Assembly (NCBI GenBank): GCA_013399895.1
Contig: VXBA01001027.1
Location: 1,999,838-2,063,837 of the forward strand
Source of the DNA: Serilophus lunatus
Lineage: Eukaryota; Chordata; Aves; Passeriformes; Eurylaimidae
DNA length: 64,000 nt
Direction: 5' to 3'
In this document: in pieces, positions 51,001 through 63,378 of the stretch
How the letters are laid out: every line of letters begins with the position of its first letter
How positions within the stretch are numbered: the first letter of the stretch is position 1
The notes under the pieces: model-generated
What the model was told of the DNA's origin: nothing
What the model saw: only the letters and a program-made list of their open reading frames with translations
Database searches by the model: none
Made by a program: the position numbers and the translations under genes

Positions 51001-54000
51001 TCCCATCTGAAATTAAAGACTGAAAGGAACCTCAAGGCCAAAAGGAACTCAGGTCAATAAACCAAGGAGACTTCCCTTCCAGAGGCTGGAGGTTCCAGGC
51101 TATGGGTCATACCAGCAAACTGCCACAATACGAGGGTGTAATCTAAGCATATCTGCAACTTAGGACATCACATGAGTCAACTTCTTCCTTTGAACCTTTG
51201 CCTTTGAAGGGCTCGTGTTTTTCAAAACCCCTTTTTCAGTTTACATTTCAACTAAACCCAAGCCTCTGTAGGTAAGAATTAGCCCGTAGTTTTACTATTA
51301 TTTTTATTAACATCAGCTACACTGTCAGAGGCCCTTTTTCCCAGGACTTCAGCTTTTGCAGTACAGCACATCCATCACCAGTTATTTTCTCAGACTGTCA
51401 CCCAAATTTCACAACAGAACTTCGCAGCAGAAATCTTGTCCAAATATACTCAAGAAAACCACTACAAATAGAGAGGAGCAGAGTAAATCACATTGCCAAG
51501 TTAGCCCCAAGGCTAAAGCAGTAACTTAAAGTCTGAGTTAATTTAAAAATAAATCTTCTAACTCTTTCATCAGTTTGAATTATACTCTTTCAATAAAAAT
51601 CACTGTCAAGAAGCAAGGAAAAGTAGTATTCAGACTATAAATTGTTCTCAAAGAATGCTCTGAAAGCTTTCACAAAGACCACAATAGAATCATCCAAATG
51701 ACTTTTTTCTGACTGTTGAACCAGATGCTTCTATTCCCCCTCTCCCCTAATATTTAATTATCAGTTAGTGGACATTTACAGTAATTTTTCCTCAGGTTTT
51801 ATACAAGTTCATGACTTGTTAAAGGTACATCAAAACAATTTTTTTTAGCAGGTCCAAACAAAGAAGCTGTAGCCTCCAAGTTTCTTTAGAATGAGCTGTA
51901 AATGATGTCTGTCCAATGGTCATTTCAAGGCCAATCCATCACTGCCAGTGGAATGCCAGTGGCTCAGCAGGGAGTGCAGTCTGTGCCTCTGAGGACACAT
52001 GGGCATTCTGGCTGTGAGAGCACGAAGCCAATCCTAAGGGCACTCAACGGGTTAAAACCACTGCAATATGCATTAAGCACATGTTTCAAGTCAGCAGGGT
52101 GCCAGTCTAAGATGTCCTCAAAGCCTAATTTGATAGATATTATGCCATATGCTGCTGCAAGTAGTTAGTAATAAAGAAAGTAAAAATTTTATGGATGAGC
52201 AAAACAGGAGCTCTTATGGATGGAGTGTTTTTAAATCAGGTGTATAATTTACGTACCGTCAGACCACATGTAGAGTGCATTACTCAATTGAACTTACGAG
52301 CAGATAGGAAGGCAGTTTCTTTTAATAAGCACTTCTTCAACTTATTGGCTCTACAATTACTTGCACCAATTACCAGCAGCTGCTGCCTGTTTGGTGTTTT
52401 ATCTTAGACAAGGAGTTACATTAGTTTCTAATCAACAAACCATTCAAGGACTCTTTAAAAATATTTAAATTTAATTTCCCCATTTATTTTGAATTAACTG
52501 AAATACTGGATATTTTCATTGTAGTACTTCGATTCTTCTTAGGTTCTTCTCCAAACAGAGATTTACTGCTGCAACATTAAACTAAAAATTTCTATAAATC
52601 CAAGAACACACATTTTAAAATATTCGATATTGGCATGTATATGCAGCATCGGTATTGGCCTTATTAATGATTTATGGCAGTAAATATACAGATGATTGCC
52701 ACTGCTTTTATAAAACATTAAGTTTACCATAGAATGCATTATGGTCCAAGACCTTTATGACTTGTTCGCGTCTTTCAATTTATTTACCTGTCTGACTCAC
52801 ATTTAATAGAGCATCAGCTAATGTAGCAATATAGCAATTACTAGAGAAAGAAATCTTTAAGAAATAAACAAAGATACTTCATTTAGAGAAGGAAGAATTT
52901 TTTCCCCTTTTCTCTAGATTTTCAAAATTACAGTTCTTGAAATTGTCAAGCAATCTAATGACACTTGAAAAACACCTTCCTGCAATATCTAAACTGGTAC
53001 TTCTGTATTTTTAATTCCCAAATATCTCAATGGGAGAAGGAGAATAAAGTAAACCATTTCAAACTGTAAGCAGCAGAAATAGCTGAAAACTAAGATGTAC
53101 TGTAATGGAAAACTCAGGCTTTCTCAAACAGAATTAATTATTAAATAAAACTCAGGGTATCCATGAAGTTGTTCCGACTGGGGCCTCGCCTGAATTACAC
53201 AACTGTCACCCCTGCTGTTGCACAGAGGATTCCACCAACAGAGTACAATACACTAAAGAGGTTTCCTGGTGGTCTAGACCTCGTCTTACCTATGCTACCT
53301 TCCCAAAAAAGTCTAGGAACAGGAATATTATGAATATCTGGTGCCATTTCAGAGGCTGCAGTGTACAGCTGTTTTGTGGAAACAGCCTTCCTCCAGGAGG
53401 AGTTGGTTACAGGCACACATTGCAGCTCTTGGAAGGAAATGAAGAAAACCCTTCTTCATCACTAGTTTTCTGAAATTACATATCAGCACATGCAAATCCT
53501 GTACCTTCTTCCAATAATTAGATATAAAAAGAGCAGCCTAATTGTTTCTTCTTATTATCTGTTAAATAATCAGGACTGCTAAAACCGTCAGAAAATTCAC
53601 TGGAAGAGGCCTGAGGATCAAGGCCTCCTGTAATGAGAGAGTTGCTTGATTGAAAACAGGTGATAAATCAACCTTATATGTCTCAGAAGTTACAACTTGT
53701 ATACTTTTCTTTCTTGTTCTTCTCCAGAACTTGCAAAGAAAAAGCCCTGAAAGGAAGGGGTAATTTTCTAGGATTTTACTGAACACTAGTAAGTAGTCAG
53801 GCCTTCTTCACTCTTCTAAAAAATAAAAATCAGTATTTTCCACAGAAGGAAAAGGTCCTGCCCTCTCTCTACCATAGACTTACAATTTGGTTTCATCACA
53901 CTGGTGGTGTATTAAAGCCATCCAAGATCAGAAAACATTTTGCTGTTAAAGTTTAGAAATAAAGACATTGATATTTTTATTGCAAATTCCTTTAACTCAT

Positions 54001-55861
54001 GCAGTTAACTTACAAATTATCTATCTTTTAATGTCATCTCTCACAGCTGGGAAAAATCTAACCCTCTCAGGACTCAATCAGATATTCACATCAATTTGTG
54101 TAATTAACACTAAGCTTACTATCTCTCTTAATTATGACTGCAAACACTTTCTTAAAATAAATCAAACTCACTAACTTACAAAAACAAAACAAAGAAATCT
54201 AACACCATTTAAAAATGACTCACAGAAATCTTTGAGAAGATTCATTCAAAGCCTTGTAGGCATTTTGAATGAAGAAAAAAAAAAAATCTATAAAATCTGA
54301 GGTTCAAACAGCAGAAGGGTCTACTCAAGTTATTTGCTTGTGTCCTTAAAGGTGTGAGTAGTACAGCAGCTCCCCATGTGTCCCTAATTTATATGAGATC
54401 TTATATTTCCTTCCCCCACCCCAATGAACATGAAGGATTGTACAGTATTCTTGAGCAATTACAGACAGTTGTCAAATGTTTCTTGAAAGGTGCTCCATCC
54501 CATTAGCAAAACCAAGGTCACCACATATGCGTCTTGCTACTTATAATTTACATTTCTGATAATGTCCTAAAGAATAAGATTATTTAAGCACATACATTTG
54601 GTGTCTGGCAGAACACACACCAGCGATGTAATTGCTGGTGTCTCAGTGCTCAGAAAATTGTATGAGAACCTCACTCTCTCCCTGGATCAAATCTATAAAC
54701 TGCCAAGCACTCATTACACAAAATTCTCGAAGCAAATTCTTGAGAATATAAATTTACAACATCATGAATTTCAGACACGCCTAGAATTAAAAAAAAAATC
54801 ACTTATTTTAGCGTTGTGCTTGTAGAGAGTGTGTACATTATGTAAACAAAATGAAACAATGTTACTGATGTCACTAGTTTCTCACAGCCCTAATGCACTA
54901 CCTGAATGTTGGCATCACCTTGTTGCACAAAATACCTTTGGTTTTTCAGTCATATACAGTACAGAGTCTTCCAGGCATAAAATTCACTAGACTCTGTTAT
55001 ATCTTACAGAACATTTTGCCAGTTGAAAGGGATCCATAGTCAAAGAAAGACTGTTAAGTTTATAGTAACTGTATCATGTAGCTTCAAACATTGCTCAAGT
55101 GTAGGCAGCAATGTCTTGATCTAATTAAGGACCTCATCCTGTGAGCTCTTTGCCTGCCACACATTCAGTGACCAGGGTCAGTAAGCAGGAACATCCAGAA
55201 CTAGAGCACTAGAAACTAAATTCAGTGTCTTTATTTTTCTGTGGAACATTAAAGGCATACAGACATTATTTCAAAATTAAAATCTGGTTTGATTACTTCA
55301 ATCAAGAAACAAATTTAAAAATGCCAGAGGTACCCAAATGGCAGCCAGAGTGCACTCCCTCCCACAAAGGTCCTCCCTCTCAGCAGTTTAACCAGAAAAT
55401 GGAGCAGTAGTTGTCCCATCTGCTGCTTATTTTTCAGACAGAGAAATTTTTAAGTGTCAGTGTTATGAACACCTAGAAAACTGCTTTCTCAATCATGGAA
55501 AGAGGCAAAGAAGTTGTACCATTTGGCAATTCTCAAGTGCCAGGAAGCATCTGGAAAATAAAATTTAACATCTTTTATTGTTTTAGTATTACTTATCTCT
55601 TAGAAAAGATGGATACAACACCATTAGCAATTCCTTCCATTATTATAAAATTGGAATGTTCACCATGACAGAGATAAAGCCTTACTTATAGCTATGTACA
55701 CTAAATTATTTGATCTCTTCCTGGACTAAGATACTATCTTTATAGGTCAAAGACAAATCTGAAATCTTCTCAAACAATGGAGTATCCCATTCTATTCTCA
55801 TTTATAAGACTTAAGATTCAGGTTCCCAGAAGTGCCAGAGCTCCTCAGAAAAACTCCTAAA
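48100..55861. other. Non-coding unique sequence, possible regulatory stretches
   Basis: No supported gene or transposable element. Complex, non-repetitive stretches at 48100-48430 and 52620-52800 look like candidate conserved non-coding elements; the second holds a forkhead-type TATTTAC (52781-52787) and an AP-1 site TGACTCA (52793-52799). An A/C-rich tract lies at 50584-50635. A minus-strand frame at 53198-53455 is open for 86 codons with somewhat higher G+C, but no family is recognised. Confidence 0.5.
50584..50635 (+). repeat. A/C-rich tract with CCAA units
   Basis: Contains three CCAA units followed by CCAGAACAACCC and more A/C-rich sequence. It is a third tract of the type seen at 22530 and 43097. 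Confidence 0.7.
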
Positions 55862-55864
55862 CTA

Positions 55865-56494
55865 CCAAAAAGACCTCCCCAAACTGAGCCCCAAAAAAGT
55901 CCTTCTATTTAGTACAATGAACGTTACTGTTGAGGCCACATGAGAAAAAACAAATTGAGAATTCTCTTGACAAATTTCACTAAAGACTTGAAAGATCATT
56001 AAATAACTATGCTCTGAAAAAAAACCAGAAAGAATAAAAAGATGGATGAATGGACAGGGAATATCAAGCTTTAAAGAAGTCGCTCTTGGTTTCTGTCTCC
56101 TTCCTACAAGATCTTTTAAAATATACATCTCCAGCTCCTCAAGGAAAGAAAAATCCCAAACAACAACCAAGCCCCTCACAGCTTTTGAAGCAAAAAAAAT
56201 ATGTTTGTGCATGAACTTTGGTTTTACAAGAACAGCTGAAATGGAGTCATCATTTCTTACATGAGAGCACGTTTGATTCTTGATCCAGCAGCAGATCTGC
56301 AGTTGTTGTTCATGTAACCAAAGCAATGCTTTTGCTTCCCAAGGTGGGCACACAGGGTTCACTGCCATGGCAGTAAAGGCCACTATTCCGTTATTTTCAG
56401 TATCTACACCGACCAACATCCAAGTGCAAGTAAAGGCTACTTTGTAGACCTCAGAAAATGAAGTTAACCAGAATTTACAGACTTCAGCGCCTGG
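55865..56494 (-). other. Long open reading frame, coding status uncertain
   Basis: On the minus strand no stop occurs for 210 codons between TAA (complement of 56495-56497) and TAG (complement of 55862-55864). The first ATG (complement of 56417-56419) gives 185 residues. At this base composition a stop is expected roughly every 15 codons, so a run this long is unusual for random sequence, though local G+C variation lowers the surprise. The translation has several hydrophobic stretches in its C-terminal half (around residues 125-140 and 160-180) and no family I recognise. The ATG context is weak (T at -3), no TATA-like or polyadenylation signal stands out, and no introns are evident. It could be a chance frame, an exon of an unseen gene, or a decayed element. 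Confidence 0.2.
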
Positions 56495-56497
56495 TTA

Positions 56498-59400
56498 AAT
56501 TCAAGGTGATGCTTACAGCTCATTTTTTTTCTTTGATAATAACACACCTTCTCTTTTTAAGCATACATCTGTGATTCTTCTCATGGTTGGAATTAACATG
56601 CAGTGCATATAATGTGTTGTAAAACAGACAGTGCATCATTATCACCTCCTACTCAGAGACATTTTAACCATAATCTCAGTATTTGGGTAGCTCAGCTAAT
56701 TAACAAACTAATGTTACTGTAAAGATGAGATTGTCATGTTATTTCAAGTGGGTTTTAACAGTCTTTGAGCAATAACTACTAAATTTGTTAACAGTTTGCA
56801 CTATTTTAAGAAGGAAAAAAATCATGATTTTTCAAAGGTCTATAAACTGAGAAGATATATAATTTAACTAAAAGCTGTTTTTAAATTTATATAAAGTTGG
56901 TTTAGGTCGTTTGTTTAGCCTTTTAAAAAAAATGATTTAGTCATCTCCACAGATTCTGGATTACACCACCAGCACTTCTTGCATTTCCTTTCCTTACTAT
57001 TCCAATTATTGCATCATTTCAATTACTATTGAAAACAGAAAAGCAATAGCAAATTCTATTGCCAGATTATATGCATACTGAAAAACAAAACCAGAGTAAG
57101 CCATGCAAGAAGGTTCAAAACCCTTTTTTGACCAGTCATCAAAAAAACAACCATTACAAGGAAGCACAAGACAGAACTACAACTTTGATACCCTCACAGG
57201 CGAGTGATGTCATAATTTTCTCACCGTTCTATGTTTTCAGACAAGAACAACAGGTATGATTTCACTCAAGTTGCTCAAAAGAAGTCACTGGGTTTAAGTT
57301 TTTATGCATTCACAGAGTACACTGGGGTTTAGCAAAGACAAAAGGTAGTATCGAAAAATACGTATAAAAGTGTTCCTTAAAAATAACAGAACAATTGTTA
57401 TTTCCTTAGTAAGAACAGCTTTGGAGCGTAGATTCCATGGAACAATCTATGCAGCATCTAGTCAGCAACATCAGATTTTCATAGGGGTAAAGCTAGAAAA
57501 GGAGCTTGGAAGAAAGCACATACAGCTGACCCAATTCTTCACTTGAGTTGTACTCTATACATGTATGTTAAGACTACATAAAATTATGGACTGATAGGAG
57601 TGAACTATCAAGTGTTACACACAATTCTTTTTCTGGCAATGTTACAGAGTATTGATAAAAGCCCATATACATGATCTACTTATTGATGAGGTGCACAGAG
57701 GATTACAATACTGAGAGTTCTTCCAAATTAAAATCAAAAAGTTGTTTAAGACAGAAGTATGAAAGGCCTATTTATTTATAACTTTCCTTTGTAGAAGGTG
57801 GTAGAAGTGAAAGGTTTAATTAATTTGTCTTAGGGAAGGATAAAGGACTATAATCTTATTTATTTATCCTACACATTGGTTTGTATTGCAGGACAATTGT
57901 GGGATTATCATTACTCGAACAGCAGAAACGAATTAAAATGTTACCATTGCATCAAGGTATTATTGTTTACTGTTCTGCATTAAAAATCGTAGCCATCCTA
58001 CAATTCATTCAGTCAGAAATTCATTTTTAACAAACCTATTTTAATCTCATGTATTGATTTCACAACCCCCCATACACAGCTTGTCTCATCATTATTCCTG
58101 TCTGACTGCAGCAACTTCCTGGAAGGCCAAGTCCAAACACCTGAAGACACAATTCTATTGCAGACTGCAGGGAACATCAGTTAAAATCCTGACTACAAAA
58201 GTCATCACATTTAAAAATTCCTTTTTTCCCTTCATCATCACCTTTCTAGTTTCCAGGCTGATTCACCAAGACATCTCAGTTTTCCACATGGAATTTGAAT
58301 CAAAGTCTAGATTTCTCAGGCCCATTACCACATTTCCAGAATGGTTTCAGGACCAAGTTTGCTTCCAAAGATTACATTTTTCCTGGATAGTTATACAGAA
58401 TTCCAAAATACACTAAAACCAGCAAGAGATAATTTCCACCATGTATCTTATTCATTATTCTGTACCTACAAACTGGGCTTTTCTGGACACAACAGCATTT
58501 GTGTTCTTAAGGCAAAATAAACTGCCAAAAGCACAATGGGAAGACCTCCATGGACTTCATTACCAAAGTCATTATTCAAACCACACCTTGTTGCAAATCT
58601 GCAGAGCAGAATAGCACTGCACTCCCTGCCTTCACCTCCTCCGAGTTACAGATATTGATTGCAAAATGAATATTAATAATAGAAAATAATTCTAGAGAAA
58701 TAAACAGAGGTTAAACCCCTCAGTTTAAACATGCCCTAAACTACTAACAGAAGTCTTTAGGAAGCAGACAAAACAGAACACAGACACAAAAACTATGCTT
58801 CCCCATATCAATAGTGCACCTATCCAAATCTGTCCAGGATTAGAGCACACATGAATTAAGAAAACCAGTCTTATTATGACACATGCAAATAAAACTCTGC
58901 TGAATCATAAAACTCACTAAAATTAAGTTAATACTGCTCATTTGTAGAATCCAGGAAACTGTGCCTTTTTAGAAGCAACTTTCAGGTTCCTTTAAGTGCA
59001 CTTATTCCAAATGAAAGGCTTTTGTGTGATTAGTTTCTTTTACACTGTGATATCATAAACCATCTAATTGGGAAAAATCACTTTGTAGAAACAAATGAGC
59101 TTTTAATTTTAGCACAGTAAGAATAGATGGTTAAGGCTGCATCACTCAGCATATACTTACAGATGTATATATTATTACAGCATATACAGGTACAGCAACT
59201 AGAATATCAAGAACCCTTGTGTATTTTAGAAGATAAAAAGTTATTTCACATCTTGTCCATTTTAATTAATCTGCTTATATTTTAAAAACTCCCCCTGTTC
59301 AGGTAAAATCATGACAATATCAGATTCTAAAACATCCTGATTTTTTTCCTGATGTACGACCATAAAAACATACTTTGTCATGTTATTGTGCACCATTACT

Positions 59401-61119
59401 GAATGCCCAAGTACTGAGATATTCATTTGGGCTACGTATGAACTGCATTACAGGAATCTTATTTCTACAACAATGGCTCTTTAATAAAGCCTCTGTCTTC
59501 TTTTAGTCTTAGAGGTACCTTAAGAAGCTCATTTGTATTATAGGCATGAAAAAAAAATTAAAAAAACGAAGAATGCTGCTACTGAAGGCAGAGCTACCAA
59601 GAAAGCAACACTTTGCACAGGGACAGAGGAAGAGCTTTGCCCCAGCTCAGCTGTGCTGCTGTTCCCTGAGAGCAGTGGGACACATCTGAGAGGAGTCAAC
59701 ACCAGCAACTCCCTCAGCTCAGCTCCTGAGGCTTCTAACTCACCTTAGAGACAAAATACAGCTCCTTCTACCATGCCTCCTCCTCAGACCACTAAGCCTC
59801 AAGATGCATTTTCTCCCTGGCTTTGTTGGTTTACCTGTGAAGGCCACTTGGTTTTACACCAAATTCTTCCCAGCTGAGGTGTGTTAATCACTGCTGGTGG
59901 TACCTGGCTCTCTGATGCCATTTACCTGTGCAGTCAGGGCCATCTAACAGCTGCAGCTCCTGCATTGACAGCACCCGTTCATAAAAACAGGAGTAGGAAA
60001 GTTTTCCTTTAAAGGCACACAGGAAGAAAAACTCATTCTTAATGTGAATACACAGAGTGTGATTTATTTATATCAGGGATATGACCTGGTGTCTTTGCTG
60101 TCTTTGGATTTCAGATTTCCCAGTGGGACTTTGAGAAAAGTTGTGAGACACTATCCAGCATGTATATATTAAAAATGAAGGTAACAAAGTTATCTGACAA
60201 TGCTGTAATAGCTGTCATCATTCTCAGCAAGAACTTCATCCTCCATATCTAAAGCATTCTCTAGCAAGTCTATAATCTGGATGAAAAAAGTCACATTCTA
60301 TGTTACAAAGAAGAAAGACAAAAGTCAATGAACACAGAAATATCATCTCGTTGAGAAACTGGACAAATTGCTTTCTCCTGTGCCATTCACACACCACCCT
60401 CTCTAAACACAGAAGTGTTGCATGCAAAAACATATTCCTGGTATAAACCAAAAGCCACTTTTACTCTGTCCACCAAACAAGAGGGGAATTTTGGAGAAGT
60501 TTATTACACTCGAGGATATTTTTTAAAGCTTATTCAAAGCTGCATTCCTAAAGCAACTATTAATTGTCCATTATGCATTGGATAATGAGGTAAGAGATGC
60601 AAGATAAATAAATTATAGATACAAAACTTTTGAATCTAGGTGTTAAATGATTAACTCATCCTCAACACAAAAAGTAGATATCATTAATATTAAAATATAT
60701 TCAACTCACATCTCCCTCCTTAGAGGGCCTCTCAGTTTGAGAGAAGTCTCACAGGAAGCATCAATTCCTATTCCTGAGGTGAGATATTAACCTGAGGCCT
60801 AAAAGAGCTTTTCTTGTAGGCTAATAAAAGGCTTGCATAGCCACACATACTCAAAACTCTCTCCTTAAATTGCTACCTACAACAAGGTTCCTCCTTTTCT
60901 GATTAAAAAAAAATAACAATTCTGCAGGTCACTCCATCAGCAAAATCAAGTTATTTTTCTCCTTCATCTGCTTCAAAAACACAGAAAGAATTAAATTGTT
61001 TGTGCTCACAGTAAGTCTTCAAGTAATACTGGCAATCTGGAGGACACACAGCAAAAACCAAAGTAGGCCATGAATATTTCTGACCTTCTCCAAGCAATGT
61101 TATCATTTTATTGTAACAC
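56498..61119. other. Non-coding unique sequence
   Basis: No gene or recognisable repeat. A stretch at about 59600-59960 is richer in G+C, contains CAGCTC/GAGGAG-type words, and shows a 71-codon plus-strand frame, but nothing supports coding. Confidence 0.5.
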
Positions 61120-61480
61120 ATTCACGTCCTTTTGAGCCTCCCTAAGGCAAACAATGCATATAAAACAGTTTAACGAAACAAACACCTGTGTATTACAAGG
61201 AAGAGATTAACGAAGTGAATTCCCTCCCCCAAAGTAGTTTAACTCTCCCGGAGCTGAGCAGAACGCGGTTTAACTTTGCTTTTGCCAACAGCGACACTTG
61301 GTGGCAGCGCCGTGCGCGGGCACTGGAGACACCTCGCATTTCCAAGGTTCCTGCTTATGCTCCCAAGTCTCTGCATGAAATATTTCATTTCCAGCAAGTT
61401 GAGACACGAGCTCACGGCAAAATTCCCGCAACTGCACATAATTGTTTTGCTCAACTACACTCACGCAAAAACAACTCGCA
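61120..61480. promoter_or_regulatory. CpG cluster behind a TATA-like box
   Basis: The segment from 61211 to 61478 contains about 15 CpG dinucleotides (for example 61249, 61264, 61266, 61292, 61308, 61311, 61315, 61317), far denser than anywhere else in the window. Preceding it is TATAAAA at 61159-61165, so transcription towards the right could start near 61190-61200. The cluster includes a CTCF-like core at 61291-61309. Overlapping open frames of 71-100 codons on both strands in this patch are explained by its composition. It is too short and not GC-rich enough for a classical CpG island. It could be a small promoter, an enhancer kept unmethylated, or a remnant of an older island. No splice donor was identified downstream, so a first exon is not established. 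Confidence 0.4.
61291..61309 (+). promoter_or_regulatory. CTCF-like motif inside the CpG cluster
   Basis: GCGACACTTGGTGGCAGCG carries CACTTGGTGGCAG, which agrees with the CTCF core at most positions, the main difference being T for A before the GG. Binding is inferred only. Confidence 0.3.
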
Positions 61481-62196
61481 GTATTAAAAATACAATTATT
61501 TTGGTTTCCAGTCATTGGGTGGAAATATTGTTGCACTTTTTAAAATATTTAATATCAAGAATATTCTTATTACACTAGTATCCATCCACTAAAGAAGGTG
61601 TATTATGTCCTTTCCATACTGCTTTTAACACACAGAGTTCTATTCCATGTATGGATCTTATGCAAATGCTCTTTGATTTCAAATGAGACTTTGCATACTA
61701 AGGAGTCTATTTTCCCATCAATGCAGAAGAGATTTACGCACATAAGTCCCATTACCATTAATGGGACTCACCCACATAAATCCCCTGCACATTGATAGAC
61801 CCTCAGGATTTACATTGAAATGGGTCCTTTAGAGCCATTACAGTGTCAACCTTTTGCCAGGATTTTGAGTATTAACAATACTAAGCAATACGTGGCAATC
61901 TTAATGTGTAAAATCCTAGCAAAAGGCACAACACAGTGATATGAACAGAGCAAAAAAATTCTTACTCTTATGCTATTTAAAGATCATTTCTAATTATTCT
62001 TTACTTGTCCATATTCCTATTGGTTGTTTTCCATCATTACTTTCCTCATTAAAAACCCTACCTTTCACTTGACATGAATATCCTCTTTCCTTAACGAGCA
62101 CTGCTCAAAATCTGCTCCAAAGCATCACAGGGAAAAAGTTTCTACTTTTTAGCTGAACAACTTTCCTCCCATTAACTTTATTGTAACAAGCTAAAA

Positions 62197-62220
62197 AGAA
62201 AGTCAATATCTTGACTTTCT
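62197..62220. repeat. Perfect 10-bp hairpin with 4-base loop
   Basis: AGAAAGTCAA (62197-62206) and TTGACTTTCT (62211-62220) are exact reverse complements around the loop TATC. Flanking A-run and T-run could add further A-T pairs with one bulge. The stem is short for a microRNA precursor. It would resemble a terminator in bacteria, but this is not bacterial DNA. Confidence 0.85.
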
Positions 62221-63358
62221 CTTTTTTCTTTTTACTGCAGTTATAATGTAGGCTTACCAATTGTGTTAACCCTGTGGTTTAACTGCAGCAAGTAAGAAAG
62301 CCAAGTAGACTAAACTAGCATACTAGCAGTAGTGTATGTATTTTTATTCAGGGAAAAATAATTCCCAAAATACATCACAGTATCAGTCTGTCCCTCAAGG
62401 CTGTGGTCAAGAAAAGCAAGGTCACCCACAATCCCACGTGTTAAGAACAACCAGATATCACCAATCTAAGCTCAGATGCCACTAGAAAAGCAACATTTAC
62501 CACCTACAGTCTCAGAAATGCTTGAAACAGCTCTGTTTTCCATACACACAAAAGCAGTTCAACTCTTAATTTAGTGCTTAACTTTCCACAGATTCATGTG
62601 AGTGCTTTGGTGTTTAAACAGAAATTAGAAACTAAAGTATTTCTACAGAGCTTGATCTACTAGTAACTTAATTGCTGAGCAATCTGCTCTATGTAATTGC
62701 AGCTCACATGGCTGTTTGCCCGCCCCTCATTGCCACTGAGACATGATCAAGAAACAGAATAATATACTTGATGACCAAGAATATTTACTCTCCTTGGAAA
62801 AAACCCAAATCTTAGGCTTGATTCTTTAATGTTTATTCTTAAAATGGCATATCTAAATATATTTGTGGAGTTGGATTGCACTGCTAATACTTCACTACTT
62901 AGCAGGCACTAAAGCACTGAATTTCTAACTGACAGGCACCAGGTTAATGAGCTCAGAAGTGGGACCTCCAGATCACTTCAATCCTGAAAGACAGTCTCCT
63001 CAAGTACTAAACAGAAACTCCTATCTGCAGTTATGCAAAACTTAACATCCAGATAGCAGGTTGCCACTTGTAGGTAATGTACAATCCCATAATAAGGCAG
63101 AAGGGGTGATGCAAACTGTAACTATTTTATACTAATAAAGCAAAAAATCCTCAATTTACAAGCACGGATGTTCAGGTCAGGAAGCATGCTCTGGATGACC
63201 AGCAGCAGTTCCCAGCACATGGCGTCGGCCACTGCTCCCTGGCACTCATGGATACATCACTGCTGCAAAGCAATAAACATTCCTTCTGCCAGCATTTCAC
63301 AAGGAAAATTGTTTTACACTGTAGATTTAGGATCTGTCTCCAGTGTAGTATAAAAATG

Positions 63359-63378
63359 TAAATAAATAAATAAATAAA
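63359..63378 (+). repeat. (TAAA)5 microsatellite with GA-rich flank
   Basis: Five perfect TAAA units followed by GAGAGAGCACGAGAGAG, giving a compound AT-rich then purine-rich simple repeat. Likely length-variable. Confidence 0.95.

Noticed and set aside
57227..57256. TTTTCAG, then a 13-base segment, then GTATGA, resembling a micro-exon
   Set aside because: Such short acceptor/donor pairs arise often by chance and no neighbouring exon was found.
61188..61578. Four open frames of 71-100 codons on both strands
   Set aside because: Frames on both strands in one CpG-rich patch point to base composition, not coding.
62197..62230. Hairpin followed by T-run as a terminator
   Set aside because: Intrinsic terminators of this form belong to bacteria; the window is vertebrate nuclear DNA.
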